Source: Chitinophagales bacterium | GTDB taxonomy: Bacteria > Bacteroidota > Bacteroidia > Chitinophagales > JADIYW01 | Direction of reading: 5' to 3' | NCBI GenBank assembly: GCA_020636545.1 | Contig: JACJXS010000012.1 | Location: forward strand, 128,915-192,914 | DNA: 64,000 nucleotides | In this document: positions 55,334 to 63,877 of the stretch, in pieces | Numbering within the stretch: the first letter of the stretch is position 1 | How the letters are laid out: the number at the start of each line of letters is the position of its first letter | Position numbers and translations under genes: made by a program | The notes under the pieces: model-generated | Databases searched by the model: none | What the model was told of the DNA's origin: nothing | The model's input: only the letters and a program-made list of their open reading frames with translations

Positions 55334-56374
55334 TTATGGTGCTGGATTGGGCAATTCCAAATGTATTGCTTCAATCTCTTTCAAAACATCTTCCGATAAA
55401 TGAATATTAATCGAATCAATATTTTCTTTGAGTTGCTGTAAATTTGTTGCTCCAATAATATTTGCAGTTAGAAAATCTCTAGAATTTACAAAAGCTAATG
55501 CCATTTGTGCCAAAGGCATTCCAATACTTCGTGCCAATGCACCATATTTTTCAACAGCTTTTAATGTATTGGGATGATTATATCTAAAAAAATAATTTGG
55601 AAATAAGGAATACCTAACGCCATCTGGTTTTCTGCCATTTAAGTATTTGTCTGAAAGTAAACCACCACCCAAAGGAGAATATGCCAACAAACCCACTTGC
55701 TCACGAATTGCAATTTCTGATAAACCAATTTCAAAAGTACGATTAATCAAGCTATATGGATTTTGAATCGTAATCACTTTAGGCAAATCATACATTTCTG
55801 AATATTTCAGATATTGCATTACACCCCAAGGTGTTTCATTAGACAATCCAATATATCTAATTTTTCCTTCTTGAATAAAGGTTTGCAGCGTTTCTAATGT
55901 GGCTTTAAAATCAGTTACTGCATTATCTGATTTATGTTTATAACCCAAAGGTCCAAAAAAATTTGTTGGACGTTCTGGCCAATGCAATTGATAAACATCG
56001 ATATAATCTGTTTGCAATCGTTTTAAACTATTTTCTAACGCTTCTGTCAGATGTGTTTTGTTAAACTTAGGTCCATTTCTAATATGTTGCACTTGCTTTC
56101 CAGGTCCAGCTGCTTTAGATGTAATCACCAAATCATCACGTTTTCTTCGTTTATGTAACCAATTTCCAATATAGGTTTCTGTAAGTCCTTGTGTGTGTGG
56201 CTTTGCAGGTATCGCATACATTTCTGCAGTGTCAATAAAATTAATTGCTTGACTAATTGCAAAATCCAATTGCTCGTGAGCTTGAGCTTCCGTATTTTGT
56301 TCGCCCCAAGTCATTGTTCCTAAGCATATCTTACTGATTTTCAAATCTGTATTTGGTATAATATGATATTCCAT
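55334..56374 (-). CDS. aldo/keto reductase (Tas-like)
   Basis: A 346-residue NADPH-dependent aldo/keto reductase of the Tas group. The TIM barrel carries the catalytic Asp/Tyr in FIDTAEMYAIP, Lys in VITSKAAG and His in VYQLHWPERP, with the C-terminal NADP site around IIGATNLQQLKENIDS. Start at ATG 56374; a TTG at 56383 precedes it. Substrate unknown. It diverges from the STAS gene with 100 bases between starts. Confidence 0.92.
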   Translation of the reverse strand: MEYHIIPNTDLKISKICLGTMTWGEQNTEAQAHEQLDFAISQAINFIDTAEMYAIPAKPHTQGLTETYIGNWLHKRRKRDDLVITSKAAGPGKQVQHIRNGPKFNKTHLTEALENSLKRLQTDYIDVYQLHWPERPTNFFGPLGYKHKSDNAVTDFKATLETLQTFIQEGKIRYIGLSNETPWGVMQYLKYSEMYDLPKVITIQNPYSLINRTFEIGLSEIAIREQVGLLAYSPLGGGLLSDKYLNGRKPDGVRYSLFPNYFFRYNHPNTLKAVEKYGALARSIGMPLAQMALAFVNSRDFLTANIIGATNLQQLKENIDSINIHLSEDVLKEIEAIHLELPNPAP

Positions 56375-56450
56375 TTTGTTCAATTTATCTTCAATTACAA
56401 ATTAACAGTAAATATTCCTCATTTTATTAGTTTTATAGCACAAAACTTGT

Positions 56451-56458
56451 ATTTTTGT
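56451..56458 (+). promoter_or_regulatory. -7 box (TATTTTTG) of the STAS-rnz-kinase operon
   Basis: Matches TAnnTTTG 16 bases before the STAS ATG; a TTAG at 56428-56431 could act as a weak -33. Confidence 0.45.
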
Positions 56459-56474
56459 ATAAATTCTTAAAGAG

Positions 56475-56861
56475 ATGAAATTTAATGTAGATAAACAAGA
56501 AAATGTCATTGTATATGAAATTTTAGAAGACAAATTAACTTCAGCAAATGCACCTATTTTAAAGTCTGAATTAGTGTTAGCAAATACCGAAGGATACAAT
56601 AATATTATCATCGATTTAAACAATGTTCGCTTCGTCGATTCTTCAGGTTTGAGTGCGATTTTAGTAGGTAATCGATTATGCAATGAAGTAGATGGAATTT
56701 TTGCTTTATCTGGCTTAAACGACACGATTAAAAACTTGATTAAGATTTCTCAATTAGATGATATCTTAAATATTTTTTCTACAAAATCTGATGCGATTGA
56801 AGCTATCCAAGAAGCAGAAAGTAGTGAGGAAGAATTGAAAGAAGAAGATTCAGAAGACTAA
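56475..56861 (+). CDS. STAS-domain anti-sigma-factor-antagonist-like protein
   Basis: A 128-residue single STAS domain protein, with the phosphorylatable serine motif VRFVDSSGLSA (Ser56/Ser57) as in SpoIIAA/RsbV, and an acidic C-terminal tail (EEELKEEDSED). It is likely to be switched by a serine kinase (RsbW-like) and phosphatase, though none is in the window. It heads an operon with rnz and a deoxynucleoside kinase. Confidence 0.92.
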   Translation: MKFNVDKQENVIVYEILEDKLTSANAPILKSELVLANTEGYNNIIIDLNNVRFVDSSGLSAILVGNRLCNEVDGIFALSGLNDTIKNLIKISQLDDILNIFSTKSDAIEAIQEAESSEEELKEEDSED

Positions 56862-56873
56862 TATTTTGCATTT

Positions 56874-57785
56874 TTGGATTTTGAATTAACTATATTAGGT
56901 TGCAATTCTGCCATTATGCAACATGGTAGATATCCGACTGCTCAATTACTGCAAATTCATGACCAATGTTTTTTAATTGACTGTGGTGAAGGTACACAAG
57001 ATAGATTAAAACATTATACTAATAGATGGTTTAAAATTAATTTTATTTTTATTTCTCACTTACATGGTGATCATTATTTTGGATTAATAGGCTTATTAAC
57101 AACTTATAATTTACTAAAAAGAACTGATCGCTTAACGATTTATGGACCGCCAGAATTAGAAAAAATTATACAAATTCAATTAGATGTTAGTGCAACAAAA
57201 TTGAATTATCCATTATATTTTATTTCGACTGAAGACAAGCAACTGAATAAATTATTAGACACGAATAGTGTTGAGGTTTATAGTTTTCCATTAGACCATA
57301 AAATTCCTACAACAGGATTTCTATTTAAAGAGAAAAAATACAAACGTCGTTTAAATATTGACAAAATCATCAAATTAGATATTAATAATAAGAAGTATAA
57401 ATTACTTCAAGATGGATTAGATATTGAAGATGAATATGGAAATCCTTATAAAAATGAAGATTTAACTTTTGAGCCGAAACCTGCTCGAAAATATGCCTTT
57501 TGTTCTGATACAAAATACAATGAATCCATAATTCCTTATATCGAAAATGTTGATGTTTTATACCACGAAGCAACTTTTATGGAAGATGCCAAAAAACGTG
57601 CGGAAGAAACCAAACATAGCACAGCCATAGATGCTGCAACCATTGCACAAAAGGCAAATGCTAAAAAACTGTATATAGGTCATTATTCTTCAAGATACAA
57701 AGACTTAGAACCTTTATTACAAGAAGCCAAAAGCATTTTTGAAGCAACTTATTTAAGTTACGAAGGATTAACCATTTCAATTTAG
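56874..57785 (+). CDS. rnz: ribonuclease Z (tRNA 3' processing)
   Basis: Removes 3' trailers from tRNA precursors. The 303-residue metallo-beta-lactamase protein has the zinc motif SHLHGDHYFG (HLHGDH at 62-67), FCSDTKY, YHEATFMED, KHSTA and the C-terminal IGHYSSRY, a full set of ligands. The only possible start is TTG at 56874: the frame opens at 56862 after a stop, and there is no ATG before the conserved DFELTILGCNSA. It lies 12 bases after the STAS stop, and translation is probably coupled to it. Confidence 0.95.
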   Translation: MDFELTILGCNSAIMQHGRYPTAQLLQIHDQCFLIDCGEGTQDRLKHYTNRWFKINFIFISHLHGDHYFGLIGLLTTYNLLKRTDRLTIYGPPELEKIIQIQLDVSATKLNYPLYFISTEDKQLNKLLDTNSVEVYSFPLDHKIPTTGFLFKEKKYKRRLNIDKIIKLDINNKKYKLLQDGLDIEDEYGNPYKNEDLTFEPKPARKYAFCSDTKYNESIIPYIENVDVLYHEATFMEDAKKRAEETKHSTAIDAATIAQKANAKKLYIGHYSSRYKDLEPLLQEAKSIFEATYLSYEGLTISI

Positions 57786-57801
57786 TTAGAAATTTCCCAA
57801 A

Positions 57802-58461
57802 ATGTATAAATTTATCACAATAGAAGGAAATATAGGTGCTGGGAAAACTACTTTAGCAAGTTTGCTTTCTGAGGAATATGGAGGGCAATTAATTTTGGAA
57901 ACTTTTACAGACAATCCTTATTTGAGTAAATTCTACCAACAGCCTGAAAAATATGGCTTACAATTAGAAATGTCATTTTTGATTGAACGCTACCAACAAT
58001 TGACTAAAATTTTTGCTGAGCCAAATATCTTTTCGCATTTTATCATTACTGATTATATGCTTAAAAAATGTTTGCTTTTTGCTAAAATTAATTTGTCTAA
58101 ACAAGAGTTTAAACTCTATCATTCTTTTTTTAATTTAATCTATAAAAAACTACCCAAACCTGATATTATTTTCTATCTACATTCCGATACAGAAACCCTT
58201 TTGCGAAATATCAAAAGAAGAGGTCGTGATTACGAGCAATCTATTTCTAAAGTATATTTGAACAAAATTGAACGTATGTATTTTGAATATTTTAGACAAA
58301 ATCCTGAAAATAAATTTGTCATTGTGGACATCAATGGTGTAGATTGGATAAGTAATGTTTTTGCTTATGAAAAGCTAAAAGAAGTTTTTTCAAAAGAATA
58401 TAAAGTAGGTATGAACTTCATCAAACTACACAATGATAATTTACTAGAATTGCCATTGTAA
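57802..58461 (+). CDS. deoxynucleoside kinase
   Basis: A 219-residue dNK-family kinase that phosphorylates deoxynucleosides for salvage. The P-loop is EGNIGAGKTT (residues 8-17), followed by ETFTDNPYL, the DRE-like SFLIERYQQL and the LID region RNIKRRGRDYEQSI. The exact base preference cannot be read. It is 16 bases after rnz, the third gene of the STAS-rnz operon. Confidence 0.92.
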   Translation: MYKFITIEGNIGAGKTTLASLLSEEYGGQLILETFTDNPYLSKFYQQPEKYGLQLEMSFLIERYQQLTKIFAEPNIFSHFIITDYMLKKCLLFAKINLSKQEFKLYHSFFNLIYKKLPKPDIIFYLHSDTETLLRNIKRRGRDYEQSISKVYLNKIERMYFEYFRQNPENKFVIVDINGVDWISNVFAYEKLKEVFSKEYKVGMNFIKLHNDNLLELPL

Positions 58462-58474
58462 TGATGTTCTTCTG

Positions 58475-59506
58475 TTATTTCTCGGATTGATTCTTCATCA
58501 CAATATCAGCAACAGCATTTACCCAAGTTTGATTGCTATTCAGACTAGGAACTAATTGAACAGAATGTCCTCCGTGTTCTTCAAATAATTCTTGATATTC
58601 TACAGAAATTTCAAATAATGTTTCTAAACAGTCGGCAACAAATGCTGGCGAAAAAACTAATAACTTTCGTTTTCCTTGTTTGGCTAATGCTGGAATAACA
58701 TCAACAGAATACGGTTCTATCCAAATTTCTTTGCCTAATCTTGATTGAAATGTATTGGTATATTTATCCGAAGAAAGACCTAATTGTTCAGCAACTAATT
58801 TTGTAGTTTGAAAACATTGGGTTCTATAACAATTCTGATTAATTTCAGTTATAGTATTACAACAAGTTTTATCTGCTTTGCAATGCGTTCCAGTGATATC
58901 TCCATTTAGTAAATGTCTTAACGGCAAACCATGGTAACTAAAAATAATATGGTCATAATCATTCAAATTAAATTGTCTTGCATTTTCAACAATGGCATCA
59001 ATAAACAATTTATTGTCATAAAAATGATTAATATACGTTAGCTTTGGTAATGTGAGCCACTTGTTTGTTATTTCTTGTACTTTTTGTATTATAGAACCAT
59101 TGCAAGCCGATGAATATTGAGGAAACAATGGCAAAACTATAATTTCAGAAACTAATTGAGCTTGCAGTTTCTTCAAAGCACTTTCAATACTCGGATTTTG
59201 ATAACGCATTGCAATTTCAACGACGTATTTATCGCCTAATATTGATTGCACTTTCTTGCCTAAATCTTCTGTATGAAACAACAAAGGCGAACCTCTATCT
59301 TTATCCCAAATAGCTCTATATGTTTTTGCAGAATGCTTATATCTAGCTGGAACAATAATTCCACGAACTAATAGATTTCTTTTCAACCAACCGAAATCCA
59401 TCACACGTTTATCTGTCAGAAATTCAATCAGATATTTATAGACATCACTATTTGATGGTGAATCTGGAGTACCAAGATTAACTAATAAAACACCTATTTT
59501 CCCCAT
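58475..59506 (-). CDS. hemH: ferrochelatase with cysteine-rich loop
   Basis: Inserts Fe2+ into protoporphyrin IX. The 343-residue protein has the N-terminal KIGVLLVNLGTPDSP, the metal-side His192 in SYHGLPLRH, and the C-terminal EPYSVDVIPALAKQGKRKLL and PAFVADCLETLFEI. Between them is a five-cysteine loop (Cys209, 215, 216, 226, 231) that resembles ferrochelatases carrying an internal [2Fe-2S] cluster. The cluster is inferred. It is a single gene 13 bases from the convergent kinase. Confidence 0.95.
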   Translation of the reverse strand: MGKIGVLLVNLGTPDSPSNSDVYKYLIEFLTDKRVMDFGWLKRNLLVRGIIVPARYKHSAKTYRAIWDKDRGSPLLFHTEDLGKKVQSILGDKYVVEIAMRYQNPSIESALKKLQAQLVSEIIVLPLFPQYSSACNGSIIQKVQEITNKWLTLPKLTYINHFYDNKLFIDAIVENARQFNLNDYDHIIFSYHGLPLRHLLNGDITGTHCKADKTCCNTITEINQNCYRTQCFQTTKLVAEQLGLSSDKYTNTFQSRLGKEIWIEPYSVDVIPALAKQGKRKLLVFSPAFVADCLETLFEISVEYQELFEEHGGHSVQLVPSLNSNQTWVNAVADIVMKNQSEK

Positions 59507-59578
59507 ATCTATCTAAACAACAAAGGTAAGAAATGGATTTTTAAACTCTATTAGTTTATTATTATGATTTATCTAATC

Positions 59579-60556
59579 TTATTCATTGATAAATTCCATT
59601 TCTAAATAGGCTTTGCCATTGTTCATTTTAATCGCATTACGAACACCAAGCGACAGACGAACTAATACTTTTCTGTTTTCATCAGTATCAGGTAATTTAC
59701 CGATTACTTTTGCATAACTTACTTTATTGTTTTCAAGATTTTTTACTTTAATAACACTACCCAATTGAGCTGTTTTATGTAAAGCAAAAAATGTATTATC
59801 AATACTTTCATCAGTTGTATTCATTGGAGCTCCAGTTGCTTTAATTTTCTTTAAAGCACTTTTGGGTTGATTGGCAAACAATTCGTATAGCGATAAAGTT
59901 TTAGGAGCTACTGGCTTTTCAACTTCTTTCGGTGGTTCTACTTTTTCGGTATCAATTTTTATAGGTGTTTGTTTTTCAGGCAGCACAACAACTTTCTCTA
60001 CAACAGTTGGTTGTATTGCTTCATTTTTTTTCTCCACTTCAACTTTTTCATTTGGATTAATAGAAATTGAAGCCGGTTTTAATATTTTCAAAATCATTCC
60101 TATTTGAATACCTGCATCTGAGAGTTTATTCCATTTTCTAATATCATCAATACTAACATTGTATTTTTTGGATAGACCATATAAAGTTTCTTTAGCTTGA
60201 ATTTGATGTAAAATTGTGTCTATCTTAGCTTTAGCAATCATAGTAGATTTAATTTCTACTTTCTTATTATCAGATACTGAAGGTAAAGGTGTAGTTGTCG
60301 GCGTAGTAGGCTTTTTAATCAATTCTTTAGGTTGAGGAATCCTAAGTTCTGTACCCAATTTTAAATTATCAGAGGTTAAAGCAGGATTATTTTTATAAAT
60401 AGCATCAACAGTAGTTTTATATTTCTTTGAAAGTCCGTATAAAGTCTCTCCTTTTTCCACTTTATGAATTATGAAATTTTGTGCAATTGCGAATCCAAAA
60501 CTTAAAAACAAAAATACTCCAACGAGAAAATGCACCTTCAACTTATAATTTATCAT
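59579..60556 (-). CDS. double-LysM protein with RlpA-like C-terminal domain
   Basis: A 325-residue exported protein: signal peptide ending FGFAIAQ, two LysM repeats (about 28-73, starting FIIHKVEKGETLYGLSKKYK, and about 111-156, TILHQIQAKETLYGLSKKYN), a Pro/Lys/Val linker and a C-terminal double-psi-barrel-like domain (about 235-320: TGAPMNTTDES, NLENNKVSYAKVIGKLPD). It should bind peptidoglycan; the RlpA-like part may be lytic or structural. It diverges from the NfeD gene with 75 bases between starts. Confidence 0.87.
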   Translation of the reverse strand: MINYKLKVHFLVGVFLFLSFGFAIAQNFIIHKVEKGETLYGLSKKYKTTVDAIYKNNPALTSDNLKLGTELRIPQPKELIKKPTTPTTTPLPSVSDNKKVEIKSTMIAKAKIDTILHQIQAKETLYGLSKKYNVSIDDIRKWNKLSDAGIQIGMILKILKPASISINPNEKVEVEKKNEAIQPTVVEKVVVLPEKQTPIKIDTEKVEPPKEVEKPVAPKTLSLYELFANQPKSALKKIKATGAPMNTTDESIDNTFFALHKTAQLGSVIKVKNLENNKVSYAKVIGKLPDTDENRKVLVRLSLGVRNAIKMNNGKAYLEMEFINE

Positions 60557-60631
60557 ATTGACATTTTATATGCAAATTTTATGCCTATTTTCCTTATAAT
60601 TGCATTGAATTTATCAACAAAAGTGAAGTCT

Positions 60632-61966
60632 ATGAAAAACAAGATATTAGCCACACTCCTATTGCTATGTAGCATTTCTTATGCAAAGGATAATAAAATT
60701 TATTATTTAAAATTACATGCAGAAATTGATAAAGCTGCAGCAAGATTGATTCACAAAGGAATTGAAGAAGCTGAAAAACAGAAAGCTACTTTTTTTGTCT
60801 TAGATTTGAATACTTTTGGCGGGTTATTAGATGCCGCAGATGAAATTAGAAGTACTTTATTGAATACAAAATTAAAAACAGTTGTTTGGATAAATAACAA
60901 TGCAGCGTCGGCTGGAGCCTTAATATCCATTGCATGTGATAGTATTTTTATGATTGAAGGTGCCAATATCGGAGCAGCAACGGTCGTGAATCAAAGTGGC
61001 GAAAAAGCACCAGATAAATACCAATCTTATATGCGTTCATTAATGCGAAGTACAGCAGAAACAAATGGTAGAAATCCAAAAATTGCTGAAGCTATGGTCG
61101 ATGAAGATGTTCAAGTTCCGGGTATAAAAGATACTGGAAAAATTCTCACTTTCACAACACAAGAAGCTCTAAAAAATCATTATTGTGATGCTATTTTAAA
61201 CTCTAAAGAAAGTGTTTTTAAACATATCAGCCCAGAACCTTATGTGGTCATCTCACACGTTGAAACTACGATTGATAAAATAATCTCCTTTTTATTAAAT
61301 CCATTTATCAATTCTCTTTTAATCATGATGATTATTGGTGGAATTTATTTTGAACTAAAAATGCCGGGCATTGGATTGCCAACCTTAGTTGCTATTATTG
61401 GTGCAATCGCTTATTTTGCTCCACTTTATTTGGAAGGCTTGGCTGCAAATTGGGAAATTCTACTATTTGTAATTGGTTTAATTTTAATACTTCTTGAAAT
61501 ATTTGTCATTCCTGGCTTTGGGGTGGCTGGTGTACTTGGAATTATTTTAATTATTGCAGGTTTAGTATTGAGTTTAGTAAACAACCAACATTTTGGATTG
61601 CCAGGTGGAATTTTTGAAGCAATAGGTATGGTCATTTTTAGGGTTACAGTTACTATACTTATTGCATTTATTTTATTATTTACTGTTGGAGGTTCTATTT
61701 TTAATTTTCCAATTTTAAACAAAATGGTTTTAACAACAGATCAAAAATCAACAGAAGGCTTTTCTATAAAACAAGAAAACCATTCAGATTTAGTTGGAAA
61801 AACGGGTATTGCCATTACAGATTTACGACCTTCGGGCAAAGTTGAGATTGATGATAATATTTACGATGCAATTACCGATGCAGCATTTATTGTACAAGGC
61901 GAAACCATTGAAGTGATTAAAGGTGAAGGTTATTCCATAAAAGTAAAAAAAGCTAAGTTTTCTTGA
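60632..61966 (+). CDS. NfeD-family serine protease/membrane protein
   Basis: Start at ATG 60632 fits the signal peptide (KNKILATLLLLCSISYAK); the longer frame from 60530 overlaps the divergent LysM gene. The 444-residue protein has an N-terminal ClpP-like serine protease domain with the nucleophile Ser93 in NNNAASAGALIS, about four membrane helices (about 225-365) and a C-terminal OB-fold NfeD domain (about 370-440). Such proteins pair with stomatin-like partners in membrane protein quality control; no partner is in view. It overlaps kdsB by 4 bases. Confidence 0.92.
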   Translation: MKNKILATLLLLCSISYAKDNKIYYLKLHAEIDKAAARLIHKGIEEAEKQKATFFVLDLNTFGGLLDAADEIRSTLLNTKLKTVVWINNNAASAGALISIACDSIFMIEGANIGAATVVNQSGEKAPDKYQSYMRSLMRSTAETNGRNPKIAEAMVDEDVQVPGIKDTGKILTFTTQEALKNHYCDAILNSKESVFKHISPEPYVVISHVETTIDKIISFLLNPFINSLLIMMIIGGIYFELKMPGIGLPTLVAIIGAIAYFAPLYLEGLAANWEILLFVIGLILILLEIFVIPGFGVAGVLGIILIIAGLVLSLVNNQHFGLPGGIFEAIGMVIFRVTVTILIAFILLFTVGGSIFNFPILNKMVLTTDQKSTEGFSIKQENHSDLVGKTGIAITDLRPSGKVEIDDNIYDAITDAAFIVQGETIEVIKGEGYSIKVKKAKFS

Positions 61967-62670
61967 AAATTTTAGGCATTATTCCTGCACGATTTGGTTC
62001 TTTGCGTTTTCCAGGAAAACCTTTGGTTAATATCAATGGAAAAACGATGATACAACGAGTGTATGAACAAACATGTTTAGCAAATGAATTAGACAAAGTC
62101 ATTGTTGCAACAGATAGTTTGTACATTTATCAAAATATCAAAAATATTGGCGGTTTAGCTTTGCTTACAAATAGTGAACATTTAAACGGAACCAGTCGTT
62201 GTGCTGAAGCTTTTAATTTGCTCGATGAACCTTATGAATATATCATCAATATACAAGGCGATGAGCCATTCATAAATCCTATACAAATTGATGAATTAGC
62301 GATTTTCTTGAAACTACACAAACCCGAAATTAGCACACAGATAAAAAAAGAATTTGATTTAAGCTTATTAGACAATCCTAATATTGTAAAAGCAATTTTA
62401 ACTAATGAAATTAAAGCTAAAACTTTTACAAGAAAAAACATAAAAAACAATCAAGATTTTTTCTATAAACATATTGGATTATATGCATTTCGTTCAGATA
62501 TTCTAAATAAAATAGTTCAATTATCGCCTTCTAAAAATGAACTCAACGAAAATCTAGAACAATTACGTTGGTTAGATAATAATTATAAAATCGCTGTTCA
62601 AGAAACTACTTTTCAATCAAAAAGTATTGATACCTTGGAAGATTTAGACATCATTATATTAAAAAATTAA
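61963..62670 (+). CDS. kdsB: 3-deoxy-manno-octulosonate cytidylyltransferase
   Basis: Activates Kdo as CMP-Kdo for lipopolysaccharide inner core. The 235-residue protein has KILGIIPARFGSLRFPGKPL, TDSLYI, HLNGTSRCAE and the YIINIQGDEPFINP catalytic strand. The start is TTG at 61963 inside the NfeD stop (TTGA), the only start that preserves the conserved N-terminus; translation is coupled to NfeD. The central region is shorter than in E. coli KdsB but the motifs are whole. Confidence 0.94.
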   Translation: MKILGIIPARFGSLRFPGKPLVNINGKTMIQRVYEQTCLANELDKVIVATDSLYIYQNIKNIGGLALLTNSEHLNGTSRCAEAFNLLDEPYEYIINIQGDEPFINPIQIDELAIFLKLHKPEISTQIKKEFDLSLLDNPNIVKAILTNEIKAKTFTRKNIKNNQDFFYKHIGLYAFRSDILNKIVQLSPSKNELNENLEQLRWLDNNYKIAVQETTFQSKSIDTLEDLDIIILKN

Positions 62671-62796
62671 TTAGTATTTTAAATTTTATACAAATGGCTT
62701 TGCATTTTATAAATATTTATTGTTGAATTCTTAAAAAAACTTTATTCTTCATCTATTATAAAAAATACAACTATCTTGCCTAACAAAACACAAAAT

Positions 62797-63693
62797 ATGT
62801 TTCAAAGAATAAGTATCTTTTTATTGCTTTTTTGTAGCGTTCAGATGCTTATTGCAAATAGTCCTACTGCTCCAAAAAACAACATAGAAAACGCACTTAT
62901 GTGGAAAATATCTGGCAATAATTTAAAGCAAAATTCCTACCTATTTGGAACAATACACGCAATTCCAATAGATGATTATTTTATAGGCAAAAATACGATT
63001 AAAAAATTCAAGGAATGTACAAATTTGGTTATGGAAATGGATTTAGTGCAATTAGACGAAATGAAAATTGCAAATCTAAGTTTATTACCAGAAGACAAAA
63101 CAATACTTGATTATTTATCTCCTAAAGAATATGATGATTTAGAAAATTTTCTAATTAATCAATTTGGAATGAGCAAAGCAATGTTTGAAAACGTGTATAG
63201 TCGTTTAAAACCATTTTTTGTTGATCAGTTCATTATGATGAGTATTATTGGCGATAATAAGAAAGTATATGAAGAAGAACTCAATCTACTTGCTAATGAT
63301 TACCATCTAACGAAAACAGGTTTAGAAACTATTGAAGAACAACTTCAAGCCATAGAAAATATTCCATTAGAAATTCAATACAAAAATTTAATAAAAGGTA
63401 TTGATGATTACGAAGCACAAAAAAGCAATTATACTAAAATGGTAAGTGCTTATAAAAAGCAAGATTTGAATTTTTTAAATGAACAATTTGAATCGGAGTT
63501 TTCTGATGATATGCGTATTTATAAAACTACATTATTAGACCAAAGAAATAAAAAATGGGTTGATAAAATAATTCCAATGATTGAAAAGGAAGCTTGTTTT
63601 ATTGCTGTGGGTGCAGGACATCTTTCTGGAGATTCTGGCTTAATAAAATTATTACAACAACTCGGTTATCAAGTAACTCCTGAAAAGAAATAA
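62797..63693 (+). CDS. TraB/GumN family protein
   Basis: Start at ATG 62797, fitting the signal peptide (FQRISIFLLLFCSVQMLIANS). The 298-residue protein shows the GumN/TraB features: LMWKISGNNLKQNSYLFGTI with HAIP near residue 60, LVMEMDLVQ, KTGLETIEEQL, and the C-terminal CFIAVGAGHLSGDSGLI with the conserved GxxH. This family is probably a Tiki-like metallopeptidase. The role in Bacteroidota is unknown. The preceding gap has a TATCTTG sequence. Confidence 0.88.
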   Translation: MFQRISIFLLLFCSVQMLIANSPTAPKNNIENALMWKISGNNLKQNSYLFGTIHAIPIDDYFIGKNTIKKFKECTNLVMEMDLVQLDEMKIANLSLLPEDKTILDYLSPKEYDDLENFLINQFGMSKAMFENVYSRLKPFFVDQFIMMSIIGDNKKVYEEELNLLANDYHLTKTGLETIEEQLQAIENIPLEIQYKNLIKGIDDYEAQKSNYTKMVSAYKKQDLNFLNEQFESEFSDDMRIYKTTLLDQRNKKWVDKIIPMIEKEACFIAVGAGHLSGDSGLIKLLQQLGYQVTPEKK

Positions 63694-63774
63694 ACTTTTG
63701 TATATTATTGTATAAATCTGTGTTTTATAACATAAAATTACCCAAGTTTAGGTATTAAAATAACATTTAGGTAA

Positions 63775-63805
63775 TTGGAATTTCTATTTACAAATTTTAC
63801 CTTTG
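63775..63805 (+). promoter_or_regulatory. canonical promoter of the 3' lipoprotein gene
   Basis: TTG at 63775-63777, 20 bases, TACCTTTG at 63798-63805, about 72 bases before the ATG at 63878. Confidence 0.7.
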
Positions 63806-63877
63806 TAGTATTATCTTTAATCAATCTAAGTAAATTCAACAGGATTGTTTTCTGATAAAAATCAAACAATAATCATA

